Source: Diaphorobacter aerolatus
GTDB taxonomy: Bacteria; Pseudomonadota; Gammaproteobacteria; Burkholderiales; Burkholderiaceae_C
Reading direction: 5' to 3'
DNA length: 64,000 bases
Assembly (NCBI RefSeq): GCF_014489535.1
Contig: NZ_CP060783.1
Location: 1,488,001 to 1,552,000 of the forward strand
Made by a program: the position numbers and the translations under genes. The notes beneath the pieces were generated by a model. It saw only the letters and a program-made list of their open reading frames with translations, made no database searches and was not told the DNA's origin. Shown one piece after another: positions 17,873-25,920 of the stretch (position 1 is its first letter; each line of letters starts with the position of its first letter).

Positions 17873-19321
17873 TCAGAAGAGCCTGCGCAGCAGCGACATG
17901 ATACGGTCAAATTGAGGCCCATAAGGCGGATAGAGCATCGCGCCCATCGAAAATCGCGATTGAACAAGCACCGATTTCTGATGGCTGAAGCGCAGGTAGC
18001 CGGCCTCGCCGTGGTAGCCACCCCAGCCGCTGTCGCCCACGCCGCCGAACGCCAGACCGTCGTGCGCGATGTGCATGAGCGTTTCGTTCACGCTCACCCC
18101 TCCGCTGACGGTGCGCTGAAGCACGGAATCGCGCACCGCATCGCTCTTGCCGAACCAGTACAGCGCCAGTGGCCTCGGGCCGTTGTTGATCAGCGTGATG
18201 GCATCGTCGAGCCGGTCATACACCACCACGGGAAGGATCGGGCCGAAGATTTCTTCCTGCATGAGCTGCATCTCCTGCGTGGCACCGAACACCAGGGAAG
18301 GCGGCATCTGGCGTGCCACGCCGTCGCCGATGGTCGTGGGCGGCGGCGCGGGCGTGCCGGGCTGCGGCGTCAGGACCTGCACGTCGGCACCTTGCGTCTG
18401 CGCCTGCTGCAGCATGTTGCGCAAACGCGCAAGATGCCGCGAATCGATGATGGCCGCATAGTCCGGGTTTCCCTCGAAATAGGGAAACAGCCTGGCCACC
18501 GCCGCGCGATACGCCTCCGTAAACGCGACCTCCTTGCCGCGCGGCAGCAGCAGGTAGTCGGGCGCAATGCATGTCTGCCCGCCGTTGAGCAGCTTGCCGT
18601 GTGCGATCTTCAGCGCTGCGTCGGCCATGTCGCAATCGGCATCGATGATGCATGGCGACTTGCCGCCGAGCTCGAGCGTGGTCGGCGTGAGATTGGCCGC
18701 GGCGGCCTGCGCGACCTTGCGCCCGACGGCCGTGGAGCCGGTGAACACCAGATGATCGAACGGCAGCGAAGCCACCAGCGCAGCAATCGCCGCATCGCCC
18801 TGCACCACGCACATCTCGTCGGGCGCGAAGAACTGCGCCACCAGCGAAGCCATTTGCGCGGACGTATGAGGAGTCAGTTCGCTCGGCTTGATCAACACGC
18901 GATTGCCCGCCGCCAGCGCGTCGATCGCGGGACCCAGCGCAAGCTGCACCGGGTAGTTCCACGGCGCGATCACGCCCACCACGCCCAGTGGCTGCGTCTG
19001 CACATGGGCGCTGGCAGGCATCAGGTAAAGCGGCGTGCGTGCGCGGCGCGGCTTCATCCATTGGGACAGTTTTTTGAGCACATGCGCGAGCTGCGCGCGC
19101 AGCACAAAAAAATCGGCCACTTCGGTGAGCCGCTGCGAGCGCATGCCGAAGTCCGCCTGCACCGCCGCAGCGAGCACCGGCGCGTTTTCCTCAAGCAGTT
19201 TCTTCATCCGCAACAGCCGCTCGCGCCGCACCAGCAAGGGCACATCGACCTGTGCCCGGCTGGCCTCACGCTGCAGCTCGAACAGTCGGCGAATGTCATC
19301 GGGATGCGTATAACTGGTCAT
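17873..19321 (-). CDS. calB: Coniferyl-aldehyde-dehydrogenase-like aldehyde dehydrogenase
   Basis: 482-residue NAD(P)-dependent aldehyde dehydrogenase of the class 3 / coniferyl aldehyde type, which lacks the long N-terminal extension. VIAPWNYPVQLALGPAIDAL is the cofactor-fold signature, Glu217 sits in LELGGKSP, and Cys251 in NGGQTCIAPDY is the catalytic thiol. EEIFGPILPVVVYD and NETLMHIAHDGLAFGGVGDSG follow. The C-terminus is hydrophobic (MSLLRRLF). Similar proteins are called coniferyl aldehyde dehydrogenase; the true substrate may be any bulky or fatty aldehyde. Start is ATG at 19321. No operon partner is evident. Confidence 0.82.
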   Translation of the reverse strand: MTSYTHPDDIRRLFELQREASRAQVDVPLLVRRERLLRMKKLLEENAPVLAAAVQADFGMRSQRLTEVADFFVLRAQLAHVLKKLSQWMKPRRARTPLYLMPASAHVQTQPLGVVGVIAPWNYPVQLALGPAIDALAAGNRVLIKPSELTPHTSAQMASLVAQFFAPDEMCVVQGDAAIAALVASLPFDHLVFTGSTAVGRKVAQAAAANLTPTTLELGGKSPCIIDADCDMADAALKIAHGKLLNGGQTCIAPDYLLLPRGKEVAFTEAYRAAVARLFPYFEGNPDYAAIIDSRHLARLRNMLQQAQTQGADVQVLTPQPGTPAPPPTTIGDGVARQMPPSLVFGATQEMQLMQEEIFGPILPVVVYDRLDDAITLINNGPRPLALYWFGKSDAVRDSVLQRTVSGGVSVNETLMHIAHDGLAFGGVGDSGWGGYHGEAGYLRFSHQKSVLVQSRFSMGAMLYPPYGPQFDRIMSLLRRLF

Positions 19322-19475
19322 ATTTGTTCATCATATCGGCGCAAGCGAACAGGCCAGTGAACTGCCCCGCAGCGAACTGAGAATTTGTAAAAATCAGCAC
19401 GCAGCCCGCCCAAAAGAGGCACAGACAAAGCGAAGTGCCGCACACGCCTCTCTCCATCCACCCGTCCGAAAAAAG

Positions 19476-19513
19476 AAAACGCCGCTGAAGGAATTTCTTC
19501 CCAGCGGCGTTTT
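19476..19513. terminator. Bidirectional rho-independent terminator
   Basis: A perfect 12-bp inverted repeat (AAAACGCCGCTG at 19476-19487 and CAGCGGCGTTTT at 19502-19513, loop of 14) has A and T runs at its ends. It lies downstream of the small membrane-protein gene at 19549-19914. Confidence 0.8.
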
Positions 19514-19548
19514 GCCATTGTTAACACTCGCCTGTCAAGGCAGAAATC

Positions 19549-19914
19549 TCACCGCACTTCCCGCGCCTGCACATCCGTCACATCCGGCGCTGCCCTGAGC
19601 AGCCCAGCCCCACGCATCCGGGACTCACCATCGGAAAACGACGAGGAAGAAGATGAAGACGACGCAGACGAATCACGCGGTGCAGACCACCGTCCCGTGC
19701 TGCGATACACCGTGCTCCATCCACTGCGTGGATCCATCTTCATCGCCCACGGCATGACGGGCTGGCCCGTGAGCCGCGCCCAAAGAGCACGCGCACCCCA
19801 CACCAGCGCCAACAGCATCGCGGCGGCAAGCACGCTCAGAAACACCACCACACCGCCAACGATGACGATGAGGCGCAAAACAATTCGGACGATGCCGGAC
19901 AACAGATCGTTCAA
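19549..19914 (-). CDS. Small membrane protein with Ser-rich tail, function unknown
   Basis: 121-residue protein. One long or two short hydrophobic segments (about residues 8-45: IVRIVLRLIVIVGGVVVFLS and AAAMLLALVWGARALW), then a polar cytoplasmic or periplasmic tail containing a run of about eight serines. No known domain is recognised; its composition resembles small inner-membrane proteins of Burkholderiales. It lies 49 bp downstream of clpB on the same strand and a terminator follows it, so it may share the clpB transcript. Confidence 0.7.
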   Translation of the reverse strand: MNDLLSGIVRIVLRLIVIVGGVVVFLSVLAAAMLLALVWGARALWARLTGQPVMPWAMKMDPRSGWSTVYRSTGRWSAPRDSSASSSSSSSSFSDGESRMRGAGLLRAAPDVTDVQAREVR

Positions 19915-19963
19915 AGCAGTCTTTCCTTTCTAACCCTGGGGCTCGCACCCGTTCGTTCCCATA

Positions 19964-22605
19964 TTACCGGTGCGAGCCACTCATTGCAGCATCAAGCCCT
20001 TCGCGGGCTCTGCCGAATTCAAATACCCCTGGGTCCTTCACAGGATCCACGGAAACCGGAATCACGCTCTTGGGCGGATATTTGCCCTCCAGCAACAGCT
20101 TGGACAACGGATTCTCGATACGTTGCTGGATCGCGCGCTTGAGCGGGCGAGCACCAAACACCGGATCGAAACCCACCTTGGCCAATTCTTCCATCGCAGC
20201 AGGCGAAACCTCAAGATGCAGGTCCATCTTCTCGAGACGCGCCTCGAGCAGCTTGAGCTGGATGCGCGCAATCGATTCGATATTCCTGGCGTCAAGCGCG
20301 TGGAACACGACGGTTTCGTCGATGCGATTGAGGAATTCGGGTCGGAAATTGTTTTTAAGTTCCCCCAGACCGCTTCCTTGATGTCTTCCGAACTCTGGCC
20401 GACCATGCTCTGGATGAGATGCGAGCCGATATTGCTCGTCATGACGATCACCGTGTTCTTGAAATCCACGGTACGGCCCTGGCCGTCGGTCAGGCGACCA
20501 TCGTCGAGCACCTGCAGCAGCACGTTGAACACGTCGGGGTGCGCTTTCTCGACCTCATCGAGCAGCACCACGCTGTAAGGCTTGCGGCGAACCGCCTCGG
20601 TCAGATAGCCGCCTTCCTCGTAGCCTACGTAGCCCGGAGGCGCGCCGATCAGCCGAGCCACGGAATGCTTTTCCATGAACTCGCTCATGTCGATGCGGAT
20701 CAGGTGGTCCTGGCTGTCGAACAGGAAACCGGCGAGCGCCTTGCACAGCTCGGTCTTGCCGACGCCGGTCGGGCCGAGGAACAGAAAGCTGCCCAGCGGC
20801 CGGTTGGGGTCCGAAAGACCCGAACGCGAGCGGCGAATGGCGTTCGCCACGGCCGAGATCGCCTCATCCTGACCGACCACGCGCTCATGCAGCTTGGCCT
20901 CCATGTGCAGCAGCTTGTCCTTCTCGCCCTGCATCATCTTGGAGACCGGGATGCCGGTCGCGCGGCTCACCACCTCGGCGATTTCCTCGGCGCCCACCTG
21001 GGTGCGCAGCAAACGGTTCTTCTTGCCTGCAACGCCTTCGGCCTGCGCCTCGTTGTTCTCGGCGGCCTTGAGTTCGCGCTCAAGTTCGGGCAGCTTGCCG
21101 TATTGCAGTTCGGCCACCTTGTTGAAGTCGCCCTTGCGCTTGAACTCGTCGATCTGGATGCGAATGGTGTCGAGTTCCTTGCGGATCTGCTCCGAGCCTT
21201 GCGCTGCGGCCTTTTCGGCCTTCCACACTTCCTCGAGATCGGCGTATTCGCGTTCGAGCATGCCGAGATCGCTCTCGATCAGCGTGAGTCGCCGTTGCGA
21301 AGCCTCGTCCTTTTCCTTCTTCATCGCCTCGCGCTCGATCTTCAACTGGATCATGCGGCGTTCGAGCTTGTCCATTTCCTCGGGCTTGGAGTCGATCTCG
21401 ATCTTCACCTTGGCTGCCGCCTCGTCGATCAGATCGATCGCCTTGTCGGGCAGGAAACGGTCGGTGATGTAGCGATGGCTCAGCTCGGCAGCGGCGACGA
21501 TGGCCGGGTCGGTGATGTCCACGCCGTGGTGCGCCTCGTAGCGCACCTGGAGGCCGCGCAAGATCGCAATCGTGTCTTCGACCGATGGCTCTTCCACAAG
21601 CACCTTCTGGAAGCGCCGCTCAAGCGCCGCATCCTTCTCGATGTACTTGCGGTATTCATCGAGCGTGGTCGCGCCGATGCAATGCAGCTCGCCGCGCGCG
21701 AGTGCGGGCTTGAGCATGTTGCCCGCGTCCATCGCGCCCTCGGCCTTGCCGGCGCCCACCATGGTGTGGATTTCGTCGATGAAGAGAATGATGCGGCCTT
21801 CCTGCTTGGCCACGTCGTTGAGCACGGCCTTCAGGCGCTCCTCGAACTCGCCGCGATATTTGGCACCGGCCAGCAGGCCCGCCATGTCGAGCACCAGCAC
21901 GCTCTTGTCCTTGAGCGACTCGGGCACCTCACCAGCCACGATGCGCTGCGCAAGACCTTCCACAATGGCGGTCTTGCCCACACCGGGCTCGCCGATGAGC
22001 ACCGGATTGTTCTTGCTGCGGCGTTGCAGCACCTGGATCGCGCGGCGGATTTCATCGTCGCGCCCGATCACCGGATCGAGCTTGCCGCTGCGGGCGCGCT
22101 CGGTCAGGTCGAGCGTGTATTTCTTGAGCGCCTCGCGCTGGCTCTCGCCTTCTGCACTGTCCATCGTCTGTCCTCCGCGTACGGCGTCAATGGCCGCTTC
22201 CACACTTTTACGGGTCAATCCATTTTGCTTGGCCAGCTCGGAAGCCTTGGAGCCGCTGTCGGCGAGCGCCAGCAAAAACAGCTCGCTCGCGATGAACTGG
22301 TCACCGCGCTTGATGGCTTCCTTTTCCGTTGCCTGCAACAGCTTGTTGAGATCGGGGCCGATCTGCACTTGCTGATCCTGGCCCTGCACCTGCGGGAGCT
22401 GCTTGACGGCGTTTTCGGCGGCCGTGGTGAGCGCGGCCACATTCACGCCAGCGCGTTGCAGCAGCGACCTTGGGCCGTCGGGCTGGCGCAGCATCGCGAC
22501 CAGCAGATGCAGCGGGTCGATGTAGGGGTTGTCGTTGCCCAGCGCCAGTGATTGTGCGTCTGCGAGGGCTTCCTGAAATTTGGTGGTCAGTTTGTCAATT
22601 CGCAT
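19964..22605 (-). CDS. clpB: ATP-dependent disaggregase ClpB, frame broken at 20362-20366
   Basis: Heat-shock AAA+ disaggregase, ~880 residues after repair. It has an N-terminal Clp repeat domain ([20 protein letters not shown]), NBD1 with Walker A GEPGVGKT and FIDEIHTM, the coiled-coil middle domain ([20 protein letters not shown]), NBD2 with GPTGVGKT and [13 protein letters not shown], and the C-terminal domain in the other frame ([18 protein letters not shown]). Adding one base to the run at 20362-20366 restores [20 protein letters not shown], so the break is probably artificial. It works with DnaK/DnaJ/GrpE, also in this window. Start is ATG 22605. A heat-shock -35-like CTTGAAA lies upstream. 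Confidence 0.95.
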
Positions 22606-22653
22606 GGTGTTTTATGTGTGCTGCTCCGAAAAGGAGCGATTGCGGAATATCTG

Positions 22654-22677
22654 ATATCCAGGAGGGGGATTTTCAAG
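22654..22677 (-). promoter_or_regulatory. Possible sigma-32 promoter upstream of clpB
   Basis: On the minus strand CTTGAAA (22677-22671) matches the heat-shock -35 consensus. A weak -10 (CCTGGATAT, ending 22654) follows at shorter than ideal spacing, and better-spaced -10 candidates are poorer. The rest of 22606-22851 shows only a short stem (CTCC TTTTC GGAG) and no gene. Confidence 0.35.
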
Positions 22678-22851
22678 AGCTTTTGCGTGCAATTGTCTCA
22701 ATTTCGCCCACAAACACCTCCAGCCCGCCCGGAAGCGGCATGAAGTCCCCGCGAGTCATGCAGGATTTTTGCGCGACCGCCGCGCGTGCAGCGTAGGAGC
22801 AATCCGCTTGTGCCGTTCACCGGAGGCTGCAATCCACCGCGCGCAACCGGC

Positions 22852-23343
22852 TCAGGCAGCAGCAGGCGGATGCGACCAGCGCGCGAGGGCCTGTTCATCG
22901 CTCACGCGCGCATCGACCCAGCGCGCGCCTTGCAGTGTCTGCTCCTTCTTCCAGAACGGCGCGAGCGATTTCAGATAGTCCATGATGTATTCACAGCCTT
23001 GAAACGACATGCCGCGATGCGCCGACGTGACCGCCACCAGCACGATCTGATCCATCGGCGCGAGCAGGCCCACGCGGTGAATCACGCGCACCCCATGCAA
23101 GCCAAAGCGCTCGACCGCCTGATCGATGATGGTCTCGATCGATTTTTCAGTCATGCCCGGATAGTGCTCAAGCTCCATGCTCGCCACCGGGTCGCCCTCA
23201 TTGCGATCACGCACGGTCCCGACAAACGTGCAGACCGCGCCCACGCGAGCGTCACCGGCGCGCAGCGTGGCGACCTCTGCCGAAAGATCGAAATCCTCGG
23301 TCTGAACCGAGACACGGGGCGCGCGATGGGTCGAGTCAGTCAT
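22852..23343 (-). CDS. moaE: Molybdopterin synthase catalytic subunit
   Basis: 163-residue large subunit of molybdopterin synthase, which takes sulfur from the MoaD C-terminus to turn precursor Z (cPMP) into molybdopterin. Signatures are GAVCTFVGTVRDRNEGD, LEHYPGMTEK, VIHRVGLL, SAHRGMSFQGCEYIMDYLK and the lysine-containing PFWKKE. It is separated from moaD-moeA-mobB by plus-strand genes, so it is not in the same transcript. The N-terminus carries an extra ~10 polar residues. Confidence 0.95.
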   Translation of the reverse strand: MTDSTHRAPRVSVQTEDFDLSAEVATLRAGDARVGAVCTFVGTVRDRNEGDPVASMELEHYPGMTEKSIETIIDQAVERFGLHGVRVIHRVGLLAPMDQIVLVAVTSAHRGMSFQGCEYIMDYLKSLAPFWKKEQTLQGARWVDARVSDEQALARWSHPPAAA

Positions 23344-23448
23344 GCGTTCATTGTCGCAGTTGTGCGCTGGCGGCCGCCAGCCATGACCCCGCCCCGCGCT
23401 AACCTGAACACTCGCGTTAGCATCGGTGATTCATTCGAATTGCAAGCC

Positions 23449-23703
23449 ATGGCCACTCACACCATCAACACCGACGAGTACATGCTCTACCCGTCGCCGC
23501 AGAACCAGCACCGCGTGGTGTTCGAGCATCAGGCGTTCGTCCCTTATCCCTACGCGCTGATTCACCTGCCGGATTTCAAGTTCGTGGGCCGGGTGTCGCT
23601 GTTTGCCGCGCACCGCCGCGCGGACAACAAGATGGGGCAACTCGTGAGCTGCGAGTTGCCCGAGGATCTCGCGCGCTTCGAGCGTCTGTTCCGACCCGAC
23701 TGA
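23449..23703 (+). CDS. Small conserved-looking protein, function unknown
   Basis: 84-residue protein starting MATHTINTDEYMLYPSPQNQ, with an aromatic-rich centre (FVPYPYALIHLPDFKF) and an acidic/basic tail (LPEDLARFERLFRPD). No signal peptide or membrane helix is seen. The ATG at 23449 is preferred over upstream in-frame starts because those would overlap moaE. It sits 14 bp before the next small gene, so the two are probably co-transcribed. No family is recognised. Confidence 0.6.
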   Translation: MATHTINTDEYMLYPSPQNQHRVVFEHQAFVPYPYALIHLPDFKFVGRVSLFAAHRRADNKMGQLVSCELPEDLARFERLFRPD

Positions 23704-23717
23704 GCAAGGCACGCAGC

Positions 23718-24046
23718 ATGGACGAAACCTCGCAGATCCAGCCCCGCCGAGTTTCGTGGAGATCCACGCCAGCAAAAACGGCAAGCTGCTGCTGCCCAAG
23801 ATCGAGCTGGTTGAACGCTACGAGTTGTGCGAAGACCTGGCGAGCCACCTGATCGAGCAGGCCCAGTTGCTCTATCACGGCGGCAATGCGTCCGAGGAAG
23901 GCGTGTTGCTGGGCATGCACGCAGGGCTTGCGGCCGAGGGCTCCGTGGTCAGTCCCAACGAAGCGCGCTGGATCACCATGCGCATGGCCGAACTGCTCAA
24001 CTGGCATGCCCCGCAACTTCCAGACAACACTTCACACGACGGTTGA
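23718..24046 (+). CDS. Small unrecognised protein, frame broken at 23742-23745
   Basis: About 109 residues after repair. From ATG 23718 the frame reads MDETSQIQP; adding one C to the CCCC run at 23742-23745 continues as PPSFVEIHASKNGKLLLPK and on to the stop at 24046. The rest (RYELCEDLASHLIEQAQLLY, GVLLGMHAGLAAEGSVV) is helical and acidic. Similar small proteins in Burkholderiales are sometimes labelled as ATPase with chaperone activity, without support. No ATPase motif is present here, so the function is unknown. Confidence 0.55.
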
Positions 24047-24080
24047 GCGCCTCTGCCTTTTGCTTGCTACACTCGCCGCC

Positions 24081-24191
24081 ATGCCTTCCCGCTTTGCCGC
24101 CGACCCTGTTCCCAGCGCCCACGCCTTGTGCGTGATGCGCAGTGCCGACATGGCCTCTGCCAGCAAAGCCAAAAAACCCAAGCTCGTCTGA
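24081..24191 (+). CDS. Candidate 36-codon leader peptide, Lys-rich end (KAKKPK)
   Basis: Short ORF from ATG 24081 to TGA 24191. The last residues are SKAKKPKLV, giving four lysine codons in a row of six. A -10-like TACACT (24068-24073, preceded by TGC as an extended -10) ends 7 bases before the ATG, so the transcript may be leaderless. The ORF ends inside one arm of an RNA stem that competes with a terminator-like hairpin before a DapA-family gene. DapA enzymes make the lysine precursor, so lysine-sensing attenuation is a tempting reading. The alternative is an independent small protein or chance. Confidence 0.4.
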   Translation: MPSRFAADPVPSAHALCVMRSADMASASKAKKPKLV

Positions 24192-24268
24192 CCGGAGCCG
24201 AGGTTCCGTCCAGATGAGCGACGGAACCGGCCAGGCAGCCTCTCTTTCTTCTTCTTTTCTCTCTCCCC
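24182..24268 (+). promoter_or_regulatory. Candidate attenuator with mutually exclusive stems before the DapA-family gene
   Basis: GGTTCCGTC (24202-24210) pairs perfectly with GACGGAACC (24220-24228), followed by a pyrimidine tract (about 24239-24268) as in a terminator. The 9-base loop of that hairpin, CAGATGAGC (24211-24219), is complementary (eight Watson-Crick pairs plus one G-U) to GCTCGTCTG (24182-24190), which is the end of the leader ORF. Both stems cannot exist at once. Further small stems follow at 24283-24297 and 24311-24335, and one (CTTTCA/TGAAAG, 24375-24395) covers the ribosome site of the downstream gene. The switch is an inference from pairing only. Confidence 0.45.
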
Positions 24269-24403
24269 TGTTTTCGTACTGACCGGCATCTCGCCGGCAG
24301 CTGCCAGGCCCCACCGTCATGCATTTGGCCGGTGGCAAGGGGGCGCGCCGTTTTCGTCGCTCCCCCGACCCGGTCTTTCAATCCACTTCTGAAAGATCCA
24401 GCC

Positions 24404-25327
24404 ATGCCTTCATCCCATCAAAGCCAGCCATCAACGACCGACTTCTCGGGTCTGTGGATACCACTGGTCACTCCATTTCGCGACGACGCCGTGGACCACG
24501 ACGCCCTGCACGCGCTCGCGGTGCGCATGCGGCAGGCGGGTATCGCGGGCTTTTGCGCGTGCGGCTCGACCGGTGAAGCCGCCGCGCTTTCCCACGACGA
24601 AGAGGACGCCGTGCTCAGCACCATTCTCGATGCGGCGGGCGGCTTGCCGGTGATGATGGGTGCGGCCGATTGCCATCTCGGCCGCATGCTCGAACGCGTG
24701 CAGCAACTCAATTCGCGGGCACTCGCCGCGCTGCTGGTGCCCGCGCCCACCTATATTCGCCCGTCGCAGGAGGGGCTGATGCACTGGTTCACCCGCATCG
24801 CGGACGCGAGCGCCCACCCCATCGTCATCTACGACATTCCCTACCGCACCGGGGCGACGCTCGAACTCGCGACACTGCGCGCGCTCGCGCGCCACCCGAA
24901 CATCGTTGCGATCAAGGATTGTGGCGGCGACGCGGCCAAGACGCAGAGGCTGATCGACGAAGGCGCATTGCAGGTGCTGGCCGGTGAAGACGTGCAGATC
25001 TTCACGAGCCTTGCGCTCGGTGCGCGGGGTGCCATCGCGGCCAGCGCCCATGCGCACACGGATCATTTTGTTGCGCTGCTGCGGTTGCTCTCCACCGGCC
25101 AGCTCGGCGCCGCCCGCGCGCTCTGGGCCCCGCTCCAGCAGCACATCCGCGCGAGCTTCGCCGAACCCAATCCCGCGCCGATCAAGGGCTGGCTTGCGCG
25201 TCAGGGATGGATGACCGCCGAGCTGCGCGCACCGATGACACCGGCATCCAGCGCGGTCGTCGATCAGCTTTGTGCGATCCAGTTGCCTCAACGACCGCGC
25301 GATGCGCAAGGGCACGAAAGCGACTGA
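24404..25327 (+). CDS. DapA / N-acetylneuraminate lyase superfamily aldolase
   Basis: 307-residue (beta/alpha)8 class I aldolase of the dihydrodipicolinate synthase family. GSTGEAAALSHDEE is the pyruvate-binding loop, IVIYDIPYRTG holds the catalytic tyrosine, and VAIKDCGGD holds the Schiff-base lysine. All key residues are present, so it is catalytically competent. Whether it is the housekeeping DapA or a sugar-acid aldolase cannot be decided. The C-terminus is a polar tail. ATG 24404 has GAAAG 9 bases upstream, inside a small hairpin. A 357-bp region with a short Lys-rich ORF and several hairpins precedes it. Its stop is 1 bp from the end of the convergent recombinase-like gene. Confidence 0.88.
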   Translation: MPSSHQSQPSTTDFSGLWIPLVTPFRDDAVDHDALHALAVRMRQAGIAGFCACGSTGEAAALSHDEEDAVLSTILDAAGGLPVMMGAADCHLGRMLERVQQLNSRALAALLVPAPTYIRPSQEGLMHWFTRIADASAHPIVIYDIPYRTGATLELATLRALARHPNIVAIKDCGGDAAKTQRLIDEGALQVLAGEDVQIFTSLALGARGAIAASAHAHTDHFVALLRLLSTGQLGAARALWAPLQQHIRASFAEPNPAPIKGWLARQGWMTAELRAPMTPASSAVVDQLCAIQLPQRPRDAQGHESD

Positions 25328-25328
25328 A

Positions 25329-25640
25329 TCAGCTGGGGGCGCGCAGCCTCAGCAGCATGCGCTGCACCTGGCCATGCGTCCAGGCTCCACCGCGCGCGGC
25401 GGGAATGCCGCGTTCGTTGAGCACCTCGGCCATCCTGCGATGCGTGAGCCCTTCGGCCATCAGTTCGGCAAACACGGCCCGATGCTGAACGGCGAACGCG
25501 TCCGCATCGGCCTTGCGCTTTTCGACCGTCGCGCGAATGTTGTCGGCGCCCGCGGTGCCCAGCTTCACGCCGCGTGCCTTGGCTTCGGACAGTGCCTTGC
25601 GCGTGCGCGAACTGATGGTTTCGTCAGCGGCGTCGGACAT
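25329..25640 (-). CDS. Short protein resembling the C-terminal part of a serine recombinase
   Basis: 103 residues from ATG 25640. ISSRTRKALSEAKARGVKLG is the linker helix typical of large resolvase/invertase proteins, and LTHRRMAEVLNERGIPAARGGAWTHGQVQRML is the recombinase DNA-binding helix-turn-helix pattern. The catalytic resolvase domain with its serine is absent, so it cannot recombine DNA alone. It starts 1 bp after the moaD stop and is therefore probably translated with the molybdopterin operon. It may be a remnant or a domesticated DNA-binding protein. Confidence 0.7.
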   Translation of the reverse strand: MSDAADETISSRTRKALSEAKARGVKLGTAGADNIRATVEKRKADADAFAVQHRAVFAELMAEGLTHRRMAEVLNERGIPAARGGAWTHGQVQRMLLRLRAPS

Positions 25641-25641
25641 C

Positions 25642-25920
25642 TCAGCCGCCCGTGACCGGAGGAAAGAATGCGACTTCATCACCGCTGTGGATCACCGCGT
25701 CGGCCTTGCACATCACCTGGTTGAGCGCCGTGCGCACCGCCCGGCCCGAAGCCAGTGCGGCGGCGGCGGACTCGCCTCGCGTGCGGATCAGTTCCTCGCG
25801 CAACGCGCCCACGGTCGCCGCTCCGGTTTCGATGCGCTCGCTGCCGGTGCCCATGGCCTCACGGATCGATGCAAAGTAGAGGACGCTGATCTGATGGCGC
25901 ACGGTGGTTTCCTGGTTCAT
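25642..25920 (-). CDS. moaD: Molybdopterin synthase sulfur-carrier subunit
   Basis: 92-residue ubiquitin-like carrier ending in the obligatory Gly-Gly (FFPPVTGG), which is thiocarboxylated and donates sulfur to MoaE. ISVLYFASIREAMG at the N-terminus and NQVMCKADAVIHSGDEVAF are typical. The start overlaps the moeA stop by 4 bases (25917-25920), indicating coupled translation. Its partner moaE is about 2.3 kb away on the same strand. Confidence 0.94.
   Translation of the reverse strand: MNQETTVRHQISVLYFASIREAMGTGSERIETGAATVGALREELIRTRGESAAAALASGRAVRTALNQVMCKADAVIHSGDEVAFFPPVTGG

Noticed and set aside
17912..19360. 482-codon plus-strand open frame opposite calB
   Set aside because: Arg/His/Gln-rich shadow of a complete aldehyde dehydrogenase.
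20419..22551. 710-codon plus-strand open frame opposite clpB
   Set aside because: His/Leu/Gln-rich translation without domain content; the minus strand encodes an unmistakable ClpB.
22786..23448. Long N-terminal extension of the small gene at 23449
   Set aside because: It lies opposite moaE and is Arg/His/Ala-rich shadow sequence; the ATG at 23449 opens the plausible protein.
24182..24228. H-type pseudoknot combining both stems of the DapA leader
   Set aside because: The arms are directly adjacent, leaving no bases to cross the 9-bp helix, so the stems must be alternatives rather than simultaneous.
24192..24403. Known riboswitch (lysine, guanidine, manganese type) before the DapA-family gene
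   Set aside because: None of the conserved cores of these riboswitches was recognised; only simple hairpins are visible.
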